A stretch of DNA of 64,000 bases from Clostridium sp. MB40-C1 (GTDB lineage Bacteria > Bacillota > Clostridia > Clostridiales > Clostridiaceae): NCBI RefSeq assembly GCF_030913655.1, contig NZ_CP133189.1:2046001-2110000 (forward strand), written 5' to 3'. A model generated the notes under the pieces. The model had not been told where the DNA came from and ran no database searches. It was given only the letters and a program-made list of their open reading frames with translations. Shown piece by piece: positions 7,664 through 17,103 of the stretch. A program made the position numbers and the translations under genes. The first letter of the stretch is position 1. Every line of letters starts with the position of its first letter.

Positions 7664-9022
7664 ATGAAAGTCATATTTCAAAAAGATTTAGAAGAAGAAT
7701 ATGTGTTACTAGCTAGTATGATTAAATGGTTAGTACTATCAGTATTTATTGGATTTATAGTTGGTGGAGCTACATCCATGTTCATCAAACTAGTAAATAT
7801 AAGTACTAATTTTTCTTATAGCTTTAAATATTATTATTTATTAATGCCAATTGGTTTTTTCTTAAGCAGTTTTATAGTAATAAAATTAGCACCAGATGCT
7901 AAAGGACATGGCACTGAAAAAGCTATAGAAGCAATAAATAAAAATATAGGAAAAATGAATTTAAAAGTAGTTCCAGTAAAACTTGTTACTACCCTTATAA
8001 CATTAATTTGTGGAGGTTCTGTTGGATTAGAGGGTCCATCAACTCAAATTGGTGCAGGGATAGCTTCAAAAATATCAGATATATTAAAATTGAAAGATAC
8101 AGACAGAAAAAAGGTAGCAGTTTGTGGAATTGCTTCAGGTTTTGTAGGTGTTTTTGGTTCTCCCGTAGGAGCAGCTGTGTTCGCTTCAGAAGTATTATAT
8201 ATTGGACGTTTCTCCTATATATCATTATTTCCATCATTAATATCAGCTTTTGTAAGCTTTTCTATAGGAAGATTTCTAGGAACAAAACCGTTAATTTCTT
8301 ATTTTATTGATATGAATAATTTCACTAGTAGCAAAATTCTTATTAGAATGATAATGTTCGGATTGATAATAGGGATACTATCAGCTATATTTATAAGATT
8401 TGTAAATTTTGTAGAAAGCTTATTTAATAAAATCAACATATATCCACCTCTTAAAGGTCTAATAGGTGGTGCATTGATAATTCTCATTGTATTTATAACA
8501 GGAACTACCGATTATCTAGGTATAGGAGAAGAAGTAATACTAAAATCTGTTACTGGACATAGTATGATAAATTCAAACTTTATCTGGAAATCAATAACTA
8601 CATCATTAACTTTAGGTTCAGGTGGAAGTGGAGGAATACTTACCCCCATGCTTTACATAGGATCATCCATTGGAAACTTATGGTCACACATAATTAATGG
8701 CAGTCCAAGCTTCTACGCAGCAGTAGGTATGGTAACCTTTATGGCAACTTGTTCAAATACTCCAATAGCTGGTATAGTTATCTGTATGGAACTATTTGGT
8801 TCTCAAGTTGGAATCTATTCATCTATAGTATGTGTAATAGGCTATTTAATGGTTGGACATAAAAGTATCTATCCAACCCAAATATTAGTTAGAAGTAAAA
8901 CACCTTCACTATTTATGGATACAAATTGCGAAGTACGTAAAGTAGACAGAAAAATAAAAATAAGTAACCCACATCTTAAAATATCTTATAAAAACACTAA
9001 CAAAAAATTCACAAAATTCTAA
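7664..9022 (+). CDS. ClC family chloride channel / H+-Cl- antiporter
   Basis: This integral membrane anion transporter of the ClC family commonly exchanges two Cl- for one H+ in bacteria. Visible signatures are APDAKGHGTEKAIEAI (first selectivity region, about residue 75-90), GSVGLEGPSTQIGAG with the gating Glu (about 116-130), GSPVGAAVFASEVLY and GGSGGILTPMLYIG (about 323-336). The protein has no C-terminal CBS pair, and the last ~45 residues are polar and lysine-rich. A frame-consistent ATG at 7652 lies only 1 nt from the ribosome site GAAAGGA; ATG 7664 has 12 nt spacing and is preferred, giving 452 aa. Substrate (chloride versus fluoride) is not proven, but the motifs fit the chloride-type clade better than the CLC-F clade. 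Confidence 0.9.
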   Translation: MKVIFQKDLEEEYVLLASMIKWLVLSVFIGFIVGGATSMFIKLVNISTNFSYSFKYYYLLMPIGFFLSSFIVIKLAPDAKGHGTEKAIEAINKNIGKMNLKVVPVKLVTTLITLICGGSVGLEGPSTQIGAGIASKISDILKLKDTDRKKVAVCGIASGFVGVFGSPVGAAVFASEVLYIGRFSYISLFPSLISAFVSFSIGRFLGTKPLISYFIDMNNFTSSKILIRMIMFGLIIGILSAIFIRFVNFVESLFNKINIYPPLKGLIGGALIILIVFITGTTDYLGIGEEVILKSVTGHSMINSNFIWKSITTSLTLGSGGSGGILTPMLYIGSSIGNLWSHIINGSPSFYAAVGMVTFMATCSNTPIAGIVICMELFGSQVGIYSSIVCVIGYLMVGHKSIYPTQILVRSKTPSLFMDTNCEVRKVDRKIKISNPHLKISYKNTNKKFTKF

Positions 9023-9051
9023 AACCACTAAAATAACTGTATATACTATCC

Positions 9052-9105
9052 GAAAAATACTATCTGATTATAGAAGTTAACTTCTATAATCAGATAGTAT
9101 TTTTC
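9052..9105. terminator. 54-bp perfect palindrome, probable terminator
   Basis: Both 27-nt arms are perfectly complementary with no spacer (centre GTTAAC at 9076-9081). The arms end in GAAAAATAC and GTATTTTTC, giving a T run on either strand. It lies 30 nt after the ClC stop, so a terminator is the simplest reading. The length and perfection are unusual. The following 9106-9257 stretch is AT-rich with no gene. Confidence 0.75.
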
Positions 9106-9257
9106 CGTTTTAAAGTGTTATAAACAATGTACTTAATTTTAAAACAAAGTCCTAATATCATTTCATGTAAATTTTCTTTAAATATTTGTATATAATAACA
9201 CACTTTTTAAAAAATTTAATAAACTATATTATAGAGTAATTCTTGGCAGGTGATATT

Positions 9258-10574
9258 ATGGTCAATTCAAAATATACAAACCTAATAGTAGGAGTCAACA
9301 CTAAAGTACCTCTTTTAAATGGGGATTATGTACAAGCTGCAAATTTTGACAATGCAGCAACTACACCCTCTTTTATATCTGTAGCAAATAAAATTATGCG
9401 TTTTCTTCCATGGTATTCTTCTGTTCATAGAGGGTTTGGATATAAATCTCAAATTTCAACAAAAATCTATGAAGAAACAAGAGATACAATTCTTAATTTT
9501 GTTAATGCAGATAGTACAACAAACACAGTAATATTTGTTAAAAATACAACAGAAGCTATAAATAAGCTTTCAAATCTATTATATGAAAAATACAATGATG
9601 GAGTAATTCTTTGTACTGAAATGGAGCATCATTCAAATGACTTACCATGGAGAAAATATAATATAGATTATATTATGGTAGATGATTATGGACGACTTTC
9701 ACTAGATGATTTAGAACAAAAACTAATAAGGTATAATGGTAAAGTAAAGCTTGTTACTCTTACTGGAGCTTCTAACGTTACAGGATACAAAAATGATATA
9801 CACGAAGCAGCAAAACTAGCTCATAAATATAATTCTAAAATACTGATAGATGGCGCTCAATTAGTTCCTCATTCTGTTGTAAATATGAAAAAAGATAATT
9901 CACCTGAGCATATAGATTACCTTGCATTTTCTGGTCATAAGATGTACGCTCCTTTTGGTACAGGAGTTTTAATCGCTCCAAAAGAAGATTTTGAAAATAT
10001 TGCTCCCGACTATTCTGGCGGAGGAACAGTAGAAACCGTTACTCAAGATTATGTAAAATGGACTCATACCCCTGAAAAAGATGAAGCAGGTTCTCCAAAT
10101 GTACTTGGTGCTGTTGCTTTAGGAATAGCTATTGAAACTTTGTCTTTAATTGGAATGAAAAATATAGAAGTCTACGAAAGATATTTAACAGATTACACTC
10201 TTAAAAACTTGAGAAATATTCCTGATATTAAATTATACTATGATGCTGTTAATTCTGATGAAAGAATAAGTATAATATCTTTTAATATTAAAAACATTCC
10301 TCATGAAACTACTGCTAAAATTTTATCTTATGAAGCTGGAATAGCAGCACGTAATGGCTGTTTCTGTGCTCATCCCTATGTACAAAGATTACTTCATATG
10401 ACAAAAGAAGAGGTAGAAGATAGAATTAGAACTGATAGTAAAAAGCCTGGTCTTGTTAGAATAAGCTTTGGTCTTTATAATACTACAGAAGAAATAGATA
10501 GATTAGTTTATATTCTTAATAAAGTAGTAAGAAACAAACAGTACTATCTTAATAAATATGACAATATAGAATAA
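9258..10574 (+). CDS. Class V PLP aminotransferase (cysteine desulfurase/SufS-like)
   Basis: This PLP-dependent enzyme belongs to the class V fold. FDNAATTPS near the N-terminus, TEMEHHSNDLPWR (His stacking on PLP), LIDGAQLVPHS (Asp-Gln binding the pyridine ring), FSGHKMYAPFGTGVL (Schiff-base Lys) and a late NGCFCAHPYVQ segment containing cysteines are all visible. The overall layout resembles SufS/CsdA cysteine desulfurases. However, the N-terminal ~25 residues are extra and no iron-sulfur partner genes (iscU, sufU) lie nearby, so the substrate is open; isopenicillin-epimerase-like enzymes share this look. TTG 9243 is in frame upstream, but GCAGGTGA fits ATG 9258, giving 438 aa. It ends in a terminator shared with the histidine kinase. 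Confidence 0.82.
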   Translation: MVNSKYTNLIVGVNTKVPLLNGDYVQAANFDNAATTPSFISVANKIMRFLPWYSSVHRGFGYKSQISTKIYEETRDTILNFVNADSTTNTVIFVKNTTEAINKLSNLLYEKYNDGVILCTEMEHHSNDLPWRKYNIDYIMVDDYGRLSLDDLEQKLIRYNGKVKLVTLTGASNVTGYKNDIHEAAKLAHKYNSKILIDGAQLVPHSVVNMKKDNSPEHIDYLAFSGHKMYAPFGTGVLIAPKEDFENIAPDYSGGGTVETVTQDYVKWTHTPEKDEAGSPNVLGAVALGIAIETLSLIGMKNIEVYERYLTDYTLKNLRNIPDIKLYYDAVNSDERISIISFNIKNIPHETTAKILSYEAGIAARNGCFCAHPYVQRLLHMTKEEVEDRIRTDSKKPGLVRISFGLYNTTEEIDRLVYILNKVVRNKQYYLNKYDNIE

Positions 10575-10598
10575 TGTTGCTTCGCAACATTATTCTAT
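10566..10598. terminator. Terminator shared by and overlapping two convergent genes
   Basis: A 15-bp perfect stem (10566-10580 with 10584-10598) with a TTC loop includes the stop codon of the plus-strand aminotransferase (10572-10574). It also includes the stop codon of the minus-strand kinase (10595-10597). Confidence 0.85.
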
Positions 10599-12103
10599 TC
10601 TTCCTCAATATTAAAACCTACAAAGAAGTATATATCTTCTCCTTTGCATTCCGCCCATATTTTTCCATTCTGCGATTCTACTATATTCTTAGCAATAGCA
10701 AGCCCTAGACCACTTCCTCCGTTTTCCCCTGTTCTTGATTTATCCACTCTATAAAATCTTTCGAATAAATACTCTAGCTCTTCTTGAGGTATATTTTTGC
10801 CCTTATTATGAATAGAAATCATAATTTTATGATTTTCTTTGTATAATCTAATATTAACTACACTTGGTTTAAAACTATATTTTACTGAGTTCATAAGCAA
10901 ATTTTCAAAAGCTCTAACAGTTTTATTTGCATCTAACTTCAGTGTAAACTTCTCTTTTGATATATCCTTATCCAGTTTAAGGTCATTTTCTTCAAAAACC
11001 GGTACAAATTCTTCTATAAGCTGCATTAAAAGTTCATTTATAATAACTTCTTTTCTGTCAAAATTCACTACTTTATTTGCAACCTTTGTATATTCAAAAA
11101 GGTCTTCAATCAAAACCTTTAATTTTTCTGATTTGTTAAATGCAATATTTACATATTCGTTAAGTTGTTCTTCATTTTCGTATCTTTTTTCTTTTATCAG
11201 TCCCAAATATCCCATTATGGAGGTAAGAGGTGTCCTTAAATCATGAGACACATTAGTTATTAATTGGTTTTTAGTTTCCTCTGCTCTTCTTTCTTCCTCT
11301 ATCTTTTTATTCAATTTAAAACTCATATTATTTATATTATCTGCAAGACAAGCAAGCTGATCATCACCTTTTTTTGCAACTTTAAAATCCAAATTTCCTG
11401 ATGATATTTCTATAAGTCCATTAGATATCTCTTCAATATATGCCATCTTTCTACGTGTAAAAAACAAAAACGCTAAGATAAATATTGCAAGTGCAACTAT
11501 AAACGCCATAAACATAGGAAAATCATCAGGATGATTATATATTATTTCTCCTTCAGGAATTCCAGAATATATCAAATAAGCTCTACTATCTGCAAAGGTT
11601 ATAGGATAAAAAGATGTATACTCTTTTCTCTCCTTTGAATTTCCTCTACTTTCTCTAGCCTCCATAGCATTTTTTATTATGCTATATACATCTACTTGAG
11701 TTTCTGATGCTCCTTTATTTTTATAAATGATTTTTCCATCTAAATCTGTAATTAATATTTTGTTAGCTTGTCTATACGTTCCTATTATCTCTTCAATTTT
11801 TTCTTTTTCTTTAATAGAGATTTTTTCATCAGATATTCTGCTTATGAATCTTTCTGCATCACTATCAATATCTCTTATACCAGAATCATAACTTATCTCA
11901 GTATAAACATTCATATTTCTAAAAAAATTCCAACTAGTCGTAGCTGCCACCGCTGCTAATAAAAAACATATGAAGAAAGTAACTAAAAGCTCCATCCTTA
12001 CACTTTTACTAGTTTTTTCTCTCATCAAGCTATAAATAGCATAAAATCTTCTAATTAGCCTTTTTGTAAGTCTAAATTTAGGTTTATGAAACAATTTAAG
12101 CCT
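10595..12103 (-). CDS. Sensor histidine kinase (VanS/PhoR-like)
   Basis: This membrane sensor autophosphorylates on His and hands the phosphate to the response regulator encoded just upstream. From the chosen start the protein is about 502 aa. It has a cytoplasmic basic N-terminus, a TM helix (LLVTFFICFLLAAVAA), an extracellular sensor of about 120 residues, a second TM helix (FMAFIVALAIFILAFLFF) and a HAMP linker. The HisKA box NVSHDLRTPLTSIMGYLGL and an HATPase_c domain with NLLMNSVKYS and GGSGLGLAIAKN follow. The open frame can be extended to TTG 12166, but GGGGAG precedes TTG 12103, whose 8-nt overlap with the regulator stop is typical of translational coupling. The signal is unknown. Confidence 0.88.
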   Translation of the reverse strand, partial: RLKLFHKPKFRLTKRLIRRFYAIYSLMREKTSKSVRMELLVTFFICFLLAAVAATTSWNFFRNMNVYTEISYDSGIRDIDSDAERFISRISDEKISIKEKEKIEEIIGTYRQANKILITDLDGKIIYKNKGASETQVDVYSIIKNAMEARESRGNSKERKEYTSFYPITFADSRAYLIYSGIPEGEIIYNHPDDFPMFMAFIVALAIFILAFLFFTRRKMAYIEEISNGLIEISSGNLDFKVAKKGDDQLACLADNINNMSFKLNKKIEEERRAEETKNQLITNVSHDLRTPLTSIMGYLGLIKEKRYENEEQLNEYVNIAFNKSEKLKVLIEDLFEYTKVANKVVNFDRKEVIINELLMQLIEEFVPVFEENDLKLDKDISKEKFTLKLDANKTVRAFENLLMNSVKYSFKPSVVNIRLYKENHKIMISIHNKGKNIPQEELEYLFERFYRVDKSRTGENGGSGLGLAIAKNIVESQNGKIWAECKGEDIYFFVGFNIEEE

Positions 12104-12791
12104 CAAATTTATATCCAACTCCCCAAACAGTTTTAATATATCTAGGTTTTCTAGAATTCTCTTCAATTTTTTCTCTAATTTTTCTTATATGTACCATAAC
12201 AGTATTATCAGACCCGAAAAATTCTTCACCCCAAACTGTTTCATAAATTTTTTCTGTACTAAAAACTATTCCTTTGTTTTGAGCTAAAAGTTTCAGAATA
12301 TCAAATTCTCTTGGAGTAAGCTTCACTTCTTCATCATTAACTCTAACTTCATGAGTTTCAATATCCATAGTTAATCCATCTACCTCAATAAGAGAGGTAT
12401 TTATAGATTTTTTATCGTTAAAAATTATATACCTCCTTAGTTGCGATTTTATTCTAGCCACAAGTTCTAATGGATTAAAAGGCTTAGTTAAATAATCATC
12501 TGCTCCTGTTGTAAGTCCCATTATTTTGTCCATATCTTCACTTTTAGCAGAAAGCATTATAATAGGCATACTTCTATCTTCCCTTATCTTTAAACAAGCC
12601 TCTATTCCGTCCATCTTAGGCATCATTATATCTAAAACAATTAAATGCACCTCATTATTCTCAAGAAGTTTCAATGCTTCTTCTCCGTTTTCAGCTAATA
12701 AAGTGTTATATCCTTCATTCTTTAAATAAATATCAATTAATTTTCTAATTTCTTTTTCATCGTCAACAATAAGAATAGTTTCTTTAACCAT
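12096..12791 (-). CDS. OmpR/VanR-type response regulator
   Basis: This transcription factor is controlled by phosphorylation. The receiver domain (about 1-120) shows the acidic pair in LIVDDEKE, phospho-acceptor Asp in LIVLDIMMPKMDG, Thr/Ser switch in IMLSAKSED and Lys in YLTKPFNPLEL. The winged-helix DNA-binding domain (about 135-231) has VKLTPREFDILKLLAQNKG and ends VWGVGYKFEA. The start ATG at 12791 has a GAGGGGG site, which lies inside the 3' end of the PAP2 gene. The order PAP2, regulator, kinase with overlaps of 55 and 8 nt indicates one operon. Confidence 0.94.
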   Translation of the reverse strand: MVKETILIVDDEKEIRKLIDIYLKNEGYNTLLAENGEEALKLLENNEVHLIVLDIMMPKMDGIEACLKIREDRSMPIIMLSAKSEDMDKIMGLTTGADDYLTKPFNPLELVARIKSQLRRYIIFNDKKSINTSLIEVDGLTMDIETHEVRVNDEEVKLTPREFDILKLLAQNKGIVFSTEKIYETVWGEEFFGSDNTVMVHIRKIREKIEENSRKPRYIKTVWGVGYKFEA

Positions 12792-13402
12792 ACTTCTACC
12801 CCCTCAGCAAATACAACATTTACAGTTTTTAAAATAATACCTCCTAACACTATAGCAAATATTACATCCATAATAACATGTTGTTTAATAAATAATGTAG
12901 ATAATATTATTAATATTCCTACTATATTTACAGGAATAGTTATTTTTTTGCTACTCTCTACCTTACCGATTCCTTTCATAACAAAATAAGTAGTTAAAAC
13001 ATGTAAACTTGGGAAACAATTAAAAGGCTTATCGTTTGAATAAACTATTCCAACTAATTTTGTCATTATATCTTGATCTACAAGACAAGGTCTTTGAACT
13101 GTTGTTTGGAAAAAATAAAATATTATATAACTAATTATAAATCCTATATCTAAACAAAATAAAATTTTATAATAAACTTTTTTATTCTTCAAACATATAT
13201 ATACCATTATTAAAAAAATAAAAGGATACCATATTAAATAAGGTAACACAAAAACTTTTAAAAAAGGAGTAGCTTTATCTATACTACAGACTAAACTATA
13301 AACCCCTCTGTTTTCACTATTTAATAGTCCATAAAAAATATTTAATATAGGTATAGAAATCATAAAACTTAAAGGAATTAAATTGTTTTTTAACTTTTCC
13401 AC
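12737..13402 (-). CDS. PAP2-superfamily membrane phosphatase
   Basis: This membrane lipid phosphatase-like protein of the PAP2/Aur1 branch has about six hydrophobic segments. The split phosphatase signature is TTVQRPCL, then NCFPSLHVL, then FIKQHVIMDVIF, which supplies the usual Arg-Pro, Ser-His and His-x3-Asp residues. Such enzymes dephosphorylate undecaprenyl pyrophosphate, phosphatidate or related lipids; the substrate here is unknown. An upstream TTG (13423) is in frame, but AGAGGAG is spaced 7 nt before GTG 13402, which is preferred (221 aa). Being first gene of a two-component operon suggests a role in envelope adaptation (inference). Confidence 0.82.
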   Translation of the reverse strand: MEKLKNNLIPLSFMISIPILNIFYGLLNSENRGVYSLVCSIDKATPFLKVFVLPYLIWYPFIFLIMVYICLKNKKVYYKILFCLDIGFIISYIIFYFFQTTVQRPCLVDQDIMTKLVGIVYSNDKPFNCFPSLHVLTTYFVMKGIGKVESSKKITIPVNIVGILIILSTLFIKQHVIMDVIFAIVLGGIILKTVNVVFAEGVEVWLKKLFLLLTMKKKLEN

Positions 13403-13704
13403 ACTTGTTCTCCTCTCTATCAATTAAAGTTCTCACTATAAATATTTTAAAGTAAATATCTTAAAAAAGTTTATTTTTAACCTTAAGATTTTCTTAAATT
13501 TAATAGAATAGTTTATGAAAGAAATTTCTCAACTTTAGTGGTATTCATCTGAAACTTATAACTACTTATACATGATATTAATAACAATAAACATAGAATA
13601 AATAAAACCATATGTATTTTAGATACATATACCTATTATTAGTATAAAGCAAATATTTATTTTGAAAAACTATTTTATATAAATTTTATTTCCTGTAATT
13701 ATAT
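13403..13704. other. Intergenic region without genes
   Basis: About 300 nt of AT-rich sequence lies between the divergently placed PAP2 operon start and the citrate synthase terminator. It holds a small hairpin near 13608-13628 (ATATGTAT with ATACATAT) and presumably the operon promoter. No ORF or repeat copy was recognised. Confidence 0.5.
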
Positions 13705-13735
13705 AAAAAAAAGCCTAAATATAATAACTTTAGGC
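13705..13735 (-). terminator. Terminator of citrate synthase gene
   Basis: GCCTAAA (13713-13719) pairs with TTTAGGC (13729-13735). On the minus strand eight T follow the stem. It directly abuts the citrate synthase stop codon. Confidence 0.85.
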
Positions 13736-13737
13736 AC

Positions 13738-15123
13738 TTAATTTCTTTCTCTTATAGGAATATATTGGCACTTTTCCTTAACATTCTTGTAAGCAGGTCT
13801 TATAATTTTAGGTTCACTTGCCACCTGCTCTATTCTATGTGCACACCACCCTGCCATTCTAGCTGCAGCAAATAAAGGTGTATATAATTCGCAAGGAATA
13901 TTAAGCATATCATATACAAACCCTGAATAAAAGTCTACATTTACACAAATATCTTCTCTTCCTCTTAATTCTTTAAAAATTTTAAGAGCTGTTTTCTCTA
14001 CATTTTCATATAAAAGAAATTCATCTACTCTTCCTTTTTCTTTGGCTAATTCTAAAGCTTTTTCTTTAAGCATTACTGCTCTTGGATCAGATAAAGTATA
14101 AATAGCATGACCAATACCATATATTAAACCTGCTTTATCAAATACTTCCTTCTTAAGTATTCTAATTAAATATTTCTTTATTTCCTCAACATCCTGCCAA
14201 TCATTAATGTTTTCTTTTATATTACTCATCATATTAATTACCTTTATATTAGCTCCTCCATGTTTAGGTCCTTTAAGTGACCCTACCGCTGCAGCTATAG
14301 CTGAATAAGTATCTGTTCCTGTAGAAGATACTACATGAGTAGCAAAAGCCGAGTTATTCCCTCCACCATGTTCAGCATGTAGAACTAAAGATAAATCTAA
14401 AACTTCAGCTTCTGTTTTAGTATATTGATTATCTGGTCTTATTAAGTGAAGTATATTTTCCGCTACCCCTAATTCTGCCTTAGGAGAGTGTATGAACAAA
14501 CTTTTTCCATCATAATAATGAGCCTTAGCTTGATATCCATAAGCAATCATAACAGGAACTCTAGAAATAAGTTCTATACTTTGTCTTAAAATATTTTTTA
14601 TACTAGTATCATCAGGATTATCATCAAAAGAATAGGCTACAAGAATGCTTCTTTCTAATTTATTCATTATATTATTACTAGGAAATTTTAAAATCATATC
14701 TTCAGTAAAACCATCTGGTAGTTCTCTACATTCCCCTAACATAATTTTAAATTCTTTTAATTCTTCTTCACTAGGAAATTCTCCCAAAAGTAGAAGATAA
14801 CACACTTCTTCAAATCCAAATCTCTTATCTTTCTGAAATCCATTAACAATTTCCCTAACATCTATTCCCCTATATGTTAGCATACCTTCATCAGGAATCT
14901 TTTTTCGATTTTCTATTGTATACCCATGAACATTACCTACTTCAGTAAGCCCTACTAAAACCCCTGTTCCATTTTCGTTTCTCAATCCCCTTTTTACATC
15001 ATATCTTTTATAACACTCTGAACTAATTATATTATTTCGTTTTGCTTTTTCAGTTAATTTATTTAAACTATCTTTATATACTGCATTTTTCTCAAATAAA
15101 TCACCCCTAGAATTACTTAGCAT
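13738..15123 (-). CDS. gltA: Citrate synthase (Si-type)
   Basis: The enzyme condenses acetyl-CoA with oxaloacetate to citrate, in clostridia mainly feeding 2-oxoglutarate and glutamate synthesis. The 461-aa protein carries MLTYRGIDVREIV, the catalytic region LVLHAEHGGGNNSAF (His), GSLKGPKHGGANIKV, GIGHAIYTLSDPRA (second catalytic His) and NVDFYSGFVYDML (catalytic Asp). An N-terminal tail of about 45 residues is longer than in the minimal enzyme and is common in the clostridial form. The ribosome site is GGGGGG before ATG. It has no companion aconitase or isocitrate dehydrogenase in the window. Confidence 0.94.
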   Translation of the reverse strand: MLSNSRGDLFEKNAVYKDSLNKLTEKAKRNNIISSECYKRYDVKRGLRNENGTGVLVGLTEVGNVHGYTIENRKKIPDEGMLTYRGIDVREIVNGFQKDKRFGFEEVCYLLLLGEFPSEEELKEFKIMLGECRELPDGFTEDMILKFPSNNIMNKLERSILVAYSFDDNPDDTSIKNILRQSIELISRVPVMIAYGYQAKAHYYDGKSLFIHSPKAELGVAENILHLIRPDNQYTKTEAEVLDLSLVLHAEHGGGNNSAFATHVVSSTGTDTYSAIAAAVGSLKGPKHGGANIKVINMMSNIKENINDWQDVEEIKKYLIRILKKEVFDKAGLIYGIGHAIYTLSDPRAVMLKEKALELAKEKGRVDEFLLYENVEKTALKIFKELRGREDICVNVDFYSGFVYDMLNIPCELYTPLFAAARMAGWCAHRIEQVASEPKIIRPAYKNVKEKCQYIPIRERN

Positions 15124-15573
15124 TTAGTATGCCCCCCTATATACAATTACTTTAATATATTTTACCATATAATATGCTTTAATAAAATAAAAATTTACAC
15201 AAAATTGAATAATCACTATTAGATTATTTCATTTTCGATTATTTTTGGAATTGTTTTGTATAGGATTTTTATTAAAGCTACCTTTCTAACCTCTTCAAAT
15301 TACTGATATTTATATTTTTATTATTTCACACCCTAATATAAGCTTCATTCTTTTTTGAAGTTTCAATTTATATAATTTCATAATTTTATTTACAAACTAC
15401 ATTTCACCTTTAGGTACATTTTAAAGAATATTGATTTTATTATAGTAAAACCTATTATTATTTCAGGTAATCTATTATTTTATAAAATTTTAATTGTAAT
15501 TTGAATTTTATTTGTTAAAATATACTGTATATTAATTGCATTAAAATTTTTTTAGAAGATTGGATGTGTTTTT
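15124..15573. other. Long intergenic region without recognised content
   Basis: These 450 nt of very AT-rich sequence lie between divergent citrate synthase and antiporter genes. No ORF with a ribosome site, tRNA, clear hairpin or known leader motif was found. It must hold both promoters, but none stands out. Confidence 0.5.
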
Positions 15574-17004
15574 ATGGCTGAAACCATAAATTTTGACTCA
15601 TTATTAATACTAACCATTTTTGCTTTCATTACACCTATTTTTGTAAACAGCATAAAAAAATTAAGAATTCCTTTTGTAGTTGGAGAAATTTTTGTTGGAA
15701 TAATCATAGGAAAAAGTTTTTTTAACCTTGTTCACGAAGATGTTTGGATAAGTTTTTTATCTCACTTAGGTCTTGCATATTTAATGTTTTTAAGTGGATT
15801 AGAAATTGATATTGATAGAGTTAAATTTGCAAAAGAAAAAAAGAAAGCTTTTTCTCAAATACTTATGTGTTTTTTAATGTTTGGGGTTTCTTTGATAATA
15901 TCATACCTTTCAGCATTATCTTTATATAAATTAGGAATAATAAATAATATACTTTTTATTAGCTTTTTATTTACTGCTTCTGCTCCAGGACTTATTGTTC
16001 CTTTTTTAAAAGAAAGAAAAGTATTGAACACAGAATATGGTCAAATTTTACTTATATATACATTAATTTGTGAATTTGTATGTTTAATCTCATTAACACT
16101 TATTTCTTCTACTATTACTCATGGATTAACATATAAAAACTTTTTATTTATTTTATTATTTGTATTAGCTTTTATCATTTTTAAAATAATAGATAGAACT
16201 TCTCATATTTTTGATTTTTCATCATCGTTTTTTTCAAATTTGCATATGGGAGTACGTGCTGCCTTTGCTTTAATGCTTATTTTAGTAACTGCTTCAGATA
16301 AAATAGGAACTGAGGTTATTTTAGGTTCTTTCTTGGCTGGAGTAATTTTCACCTTTATACTTGATAAACAAAAAGAAGAGCTAAAGTATGAACTAGATAT
16401 ATTAGGTTATGGCTTTTTAATTCCCATTTTTTTTATTATGGTAGGAGTTAACTTAGATTTGTCTTCTATAATTCAAAACCCTAAAGCACTTTTAAAAATA
16501 CCTATATTTTTAATTGTTATATTTATAGTAAAAGCTTTTCCTGCTATATTAATGTATTTTAAATATGGGTTTAATAAAGCTATTTCTACAGCTCTTATAA
16601 CCTCAGGACAACTTAGTTTACTAATAGTTGGAGCACAGATGGCGTATAATTTAAAGATAATAAATAATTCCGATTATTCAGCTGTAATACTTACAACAGT
16701 TATATCTTGTATATTATTTCCTCTTTGCTTTGATGCTGTCTTTAAATCTAATGATATGTCCCCATTAGAAAATTCATCTATAGATAAGATATCAGTCTTA
16801 GAAATAGTTCCTATGAATGAAGACTTATTTAATAAATCATTAAAAGAAATTGATTTTCCACATAGATTTAGAGTATTTATAATAATAAGAAATGGTATTG
16901 AAATATTGCCCACAGGGGACACTAAGATTTTAAAAGGTGATAGATTAATTATTGGAGGATTGGCAGAAAAATCAGAAGATATATTAACGTTGCTAAATGG
17001 TTAA
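15574..17004 (+). CDS. CPA2-family cation:proton antiporter with TrkA-C domain
   Basis: This monovalent cation/H+ antiporter is of the KefB/NapA-like CPA2 class. About 12 transmembrane segments fill residues 1-385, with PFVVGEIFVGIIIG and HLGLAYLMFLSGLEIDID near the N-terminus. FALMLILVTASDKIG and GSFLAGVIF lie in the unwound-helix core. Residues about 400-476 form a soluble TrkA-C-like regulatory domain (LFNKSLKEIDFPHRFRVFII, then LKGDRLIIGG). No TrkA-N nucleotide-binding domain is present. The ribosome site before ATG 15574 is weak. It may export K+ or Na+; the ion is not decided by sequence. Confidence 0.87.
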   Translation: MAETINFDSLLILTIFAFITPIFVNSIKKLRIPFVVGEIFVGIIIGKSFFNLVHEDVWISFLSHLGLAYLMFLSGLEIDIDRVKFAKEKKKAFSQILMCFLMFGVSLIISYLSALSLYKLGIINNILFISFLFTASAPGLIVPFLKERKVLNTEYGQILLIYTLICEFVCLISLTLISSTITHGLTYKNFLFILLFVLAFIIFKIIDRTSHIFDFSSSFFSNLHMGVRAAFALMLILVTASDKIGTEVILGSFLAGVIFTFILDKQKEELKYELDILGYGFLIPIFFIMVGVNLDLSSIIQNPKALLKIPIFLIVIFIVKAFPAILMYFKYGFNKAISTALITSGQLSLLIVGAQMAYNLKIINNSDYSAVILTTVISCILFPLCFDAVFKSNDMSPLENSSIDKISVLEIVPMNEDLFNKSLKEIDFPHRFRVFIIIRNGIEILPTGDTKILKGDRLIIGGLAEKSEDILTLLNG

Positions 17005-17103
17005 TGATCTTCCTAGGTAGTTTAAAGTATTACAAAATTACCTACCAGTTTCATTACCTACTACTTAGAAATTTTTCATATATTAAAACAAACTATATAC
17101 CTT

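Noticed and set aside
7995-8310. ORFs in other frames across the ClC gene
   Set aside because: They lack ribosome sites and lie entirely within a gene with strong protein motifs; they are frame shadows.
9258-10574. Assignment as a dedicated NifS/IscS of an Fe-S operon
   Set aside because: No IscU/SufU/SufBCD partner is adjacent and the N-terminal extension is atypical, so only the superfamily-level call was kept.
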